Assembly (NCBI RefSeq): GCF_900240945.1
Contig: NZ_OESG01000014.1
Location: forward strand, 1,842,015-1,906,014
Direction of reading: 5' to 3'
Source of the DNA: Mycobacterium sp. 3519A
Lineage (GTDB): Bacteria; Actinomycetota; Actinomycetes; Mycobacteriales; Mycobacteriaceae
DNA: 64,000 nucleotides
The notes beneath the pieces are model-generated. The model did not search any database. It was not told the origin of the DNA and saw only the letters and a program-made list of their open reading frames with translations. The position numbers and the translations under genes are program-made. This document shows, piece by piece, positions 62,739 to 64,000 of this stretch. Position 1 is the first letter of the stretch. Each line of letters opens with the position of its first letter.

Positions 62739-63794
62739 ATGACCGATAGGCTCGATGTGACGGAAGCTAGCGGGCTGCCTAACCCGTCCGACGCGGGATC
62801 GGGTGAAGTGATCGCTTCACCCTTCCCTGAACCGGAGCCCATTCCCACCAATCCCGCGAAGGGCGCGAAGGTCCGGTTGGGAGACAGGATCTTCCGCGGC
62901 CTCGCGGAGGGTGCGGGCATTCTGATCGTCGTCATCATCGCGGCGATCGGCGCGTTTCTGTTGTGGCGCGCGATTCCCGCGCTCGCCCGCAACGAGGAGA
63001 ACTTCTTCCTCTACGGCGGAAACTGGATCACCACAGACACATCGGCGATGCACTTCGGCATCCGCGACCTACTCCAGGTGACGGTTTTCGTGTCGGTCTT
63101 CGCGTTGATCCTTGCCATGCCCGTCGCGCTGGGTATCGCGATCTTTCTTACCCACTACTCACCACGGCGACTGTCGGGCCCGCTGGCGTACATGGTCGAC
63201 CTGCTCGCCGCGGTGCCGTCGATCGTCTACGGCGTGTGGGGACTGTACGTACTGGCGCCGGTGCTGAAGCCGTTTGCGTTGTGGCTCAACGAGAACCTCG
63301 GCTGGATCTTTTTATTCAAGACCGGTAACGCCTCGGTGGCCGGCGGCGGCACGATCTTCACCGCAGGCATCGTGCTGGCCGTGATGATCCTGCCGATCAT
63401 CACGGCGGTGACGCGGGAGGTGTTCGTGCAGACACCGCGCGGCCAGATCGAGGCCGCACTTGCGTTGGGCGCCACCCGCTGGGAGGTGGTGCGCACCACG
63501 GTGCTGCCGTTCGGCCTTTCCGGCTACATCAGCGGTGCGATGCTCGGCCTCGGTCGCGCGCTCGGTGAAACGATCGCGCTGTTGATCGTGCTGCGCGGCA
63601 CTCAAAAGGCGTTCGGCTGGTCACTGTTCGACGGCGGCTACACGTTCGCAAGCAAAATCGCCGCCACCGCAAGCGAATTCAACGACCAGTACAAGGCGGG
63701 CGCCTACATCGCGGCGGGCCTGGTGCTGTTCATCCTGACGTTCGTGGTGAACTCGGCGGCGCGCGCCGCAGTCGCCGGAAGGGGGGCGAAGTGA
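62739..63794 (+). CDS. pstC: phosphate ABC transporter permease PstC
   Basis: A 351-residue inner-membrane permease with six core helices plus an N-terminal extension of about 50 residues. The inner-membrane permease signature [25 protein letters not shown] is seen as [14 protein letters not shown] near residues 246-259, which contacts the PstB ATPase. The helix-rich start [22 protein letters not shown] is typical of PstC. Its TGA overlaps the pstA GTG (GTGA). The ATPase gene lies beyond the window. Confidence 0.96.
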   Translation: MTDRLDVTEASGLPNPSDAGSGEVIASPFPEPEPIPTNPAKGAKVRLGDRIFRGLAEGAGILIVVIIAAIGAFLLWRAIPALARNEENFFLYGGNWITTDTSAMHFGIRDLLQVTVFVSVFALILAMPVALGIAIFLTHYSPRRLSGPLAYMVDLLAAVPSIVYGVWGLYVLAPVLKPFALWLNENLGWIFLFKTGNASVAGGGTIFTAGIVLAVMILPIITAVTREVFVQTPRGQIEAALALGATRWEVVRTTVLPFGLSGYISGAMLGLGRALGETIALLIVLRGTQKAFGWSLFDGGYTFASKIAATASEFNDQYKAGAYIAAGLVLFILTFVVNSAARAAVAGRGAK

Positions 63795-64000
63795 CCTCCA
63801 CACTGGACCGCCCGGTCAAGGTCACCACCTTTCAGGGTGTCAGCCTGCGCCGCAAGCTCGCCAACAACATCGCCACCGTGCTCGTCACCGCATCGTTGGT
63901 CGTCGCGTTGGTGCCGTTGCTGTGGGTGCTGTACTCGGTGATCACCAAGGGTTTCAAAGCGATCACCTCACCGGTGTGGTTCACCCATTCACAGGCCGGA
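63791..64000 (+). CDS. pstA: phosphate ABC transporter permease PstA (5' part)
   Basis: The first 70 residues of PstA, cut off by the window edge. It starts [24 protein letters not shown] and shows the first membrane helix ([21 protein letters not shown]), then [14 protein letters not shown], as in PstA proteins. GTG 63791 overlaps the pstC stop by 4 nt, so the two permease subunits are coupled. Confidence 0.93.
   Translation, partial: MTSTLDRPVKVTTFQGVSLRRKLANNIATVLVTASLVVALVPLLWVLYSVITKGFKAITSPVWFTHSQAG

Overview
The window is a high-GC actinobacterial chromosome segment and almost certainly comes from a mycobacterium, most likely a Mycolicibacterium-type fast grower. From memory of Mycobacterium tuberculosis, the gene order follows Rv0772 to Rv0820 closely: purD, Rv0774c-type esterase and TetR, DUF429, purB, cyp126, Rv0779c, purC, ptrB, Rv0784-Rv0787, purS, purQ, encapsulin, DyP, pepC, purL, purF, purM, Rv0810c-Rv0819 and pst. 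Mycobacterial hallmarks include a mycothiol synthase, LmeA, an Mce protein, ESX-type proteins, many GTG starts and many leaderless genes. No tRNA, rRNA, CRISPR array or insertion sequence was seen.

Layout. 0-4.5 kb: an SSS-family symporter, a small membrane partner and two tandem NtaA/SnaA/DszA-type flavin monooxygenases, apparently one uptake-and-degradation operon. 4.6-26.4 kb: the first purine block (purD, purB, purC, purS, purQ) interleaved with an esterase/TetR/SDR group, an APC permease, a P450, a TDT transporter, an AbiEi/DUF559 protein, oligopeptidase B, DoxX/TetR, glutathione peroxidase and an FAD dehydrogenase. 26.4-33.1 kb: an accessory stretch absent from the M. tuberculosis order. 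It holds a type VII secretion-like cassette (EspC-like protein, WXG-type protein, two related membrane proteins around a lipoprotein) with lower GC by hand count, then a lone contractile-tail sheath gene coupled to an unknown gene. 33.1-36.6 kb: encapsulin, DyP peroxidase with a C-terminal loading tail, pepC and a VOC protein. 36.6-50.5 kb: a ThDP enzyme, purL, a membrane hydrolase, a CPBP protease, an SDR, a PPOX/F420 protein, an orphan Mce protein, purF, an NmrA-like protein, a cupin, purM and DUF3073. 50.6-64 kb: YgfZ, a PLP class IV lyase, a class III cyclase, an attenuator-like leader before a solute-binding lipoprotein, nitrobindin with a leaderless 32-residue membrane peptide, a 57-bp hairpin tandem array, sseC-cysA2-DUF4395 behind a polycysteine upstream ORF, thioredoxin-lmeA, glnR-mshD and pstS-pstC-pstA (cut by the window edge).

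How it works together. Eight de novo purine genes (purD, B, C, S, Q, L, F, M) are scattered as single genes or pairs. Six of them have a TANNNT -10 hexamer only 6-8 nt before the start codon, so they are predicted leaderless; purF is the exception. Convergent neighbours often share a 4-nt stop overlap. Sulfur, phosphate and nitrogen control are all visible on the right: the polycysteine leader, a PHO box before pstS, and GlnR.

Most notable: the polycysteine leaderless uORF, the uORF plus competing hairpins at 53.6 kb, the sheath gene beside encapsulin, the T7SS-like cassette, the hairpin repeat array, and the leaderless architecture of the pur genes.
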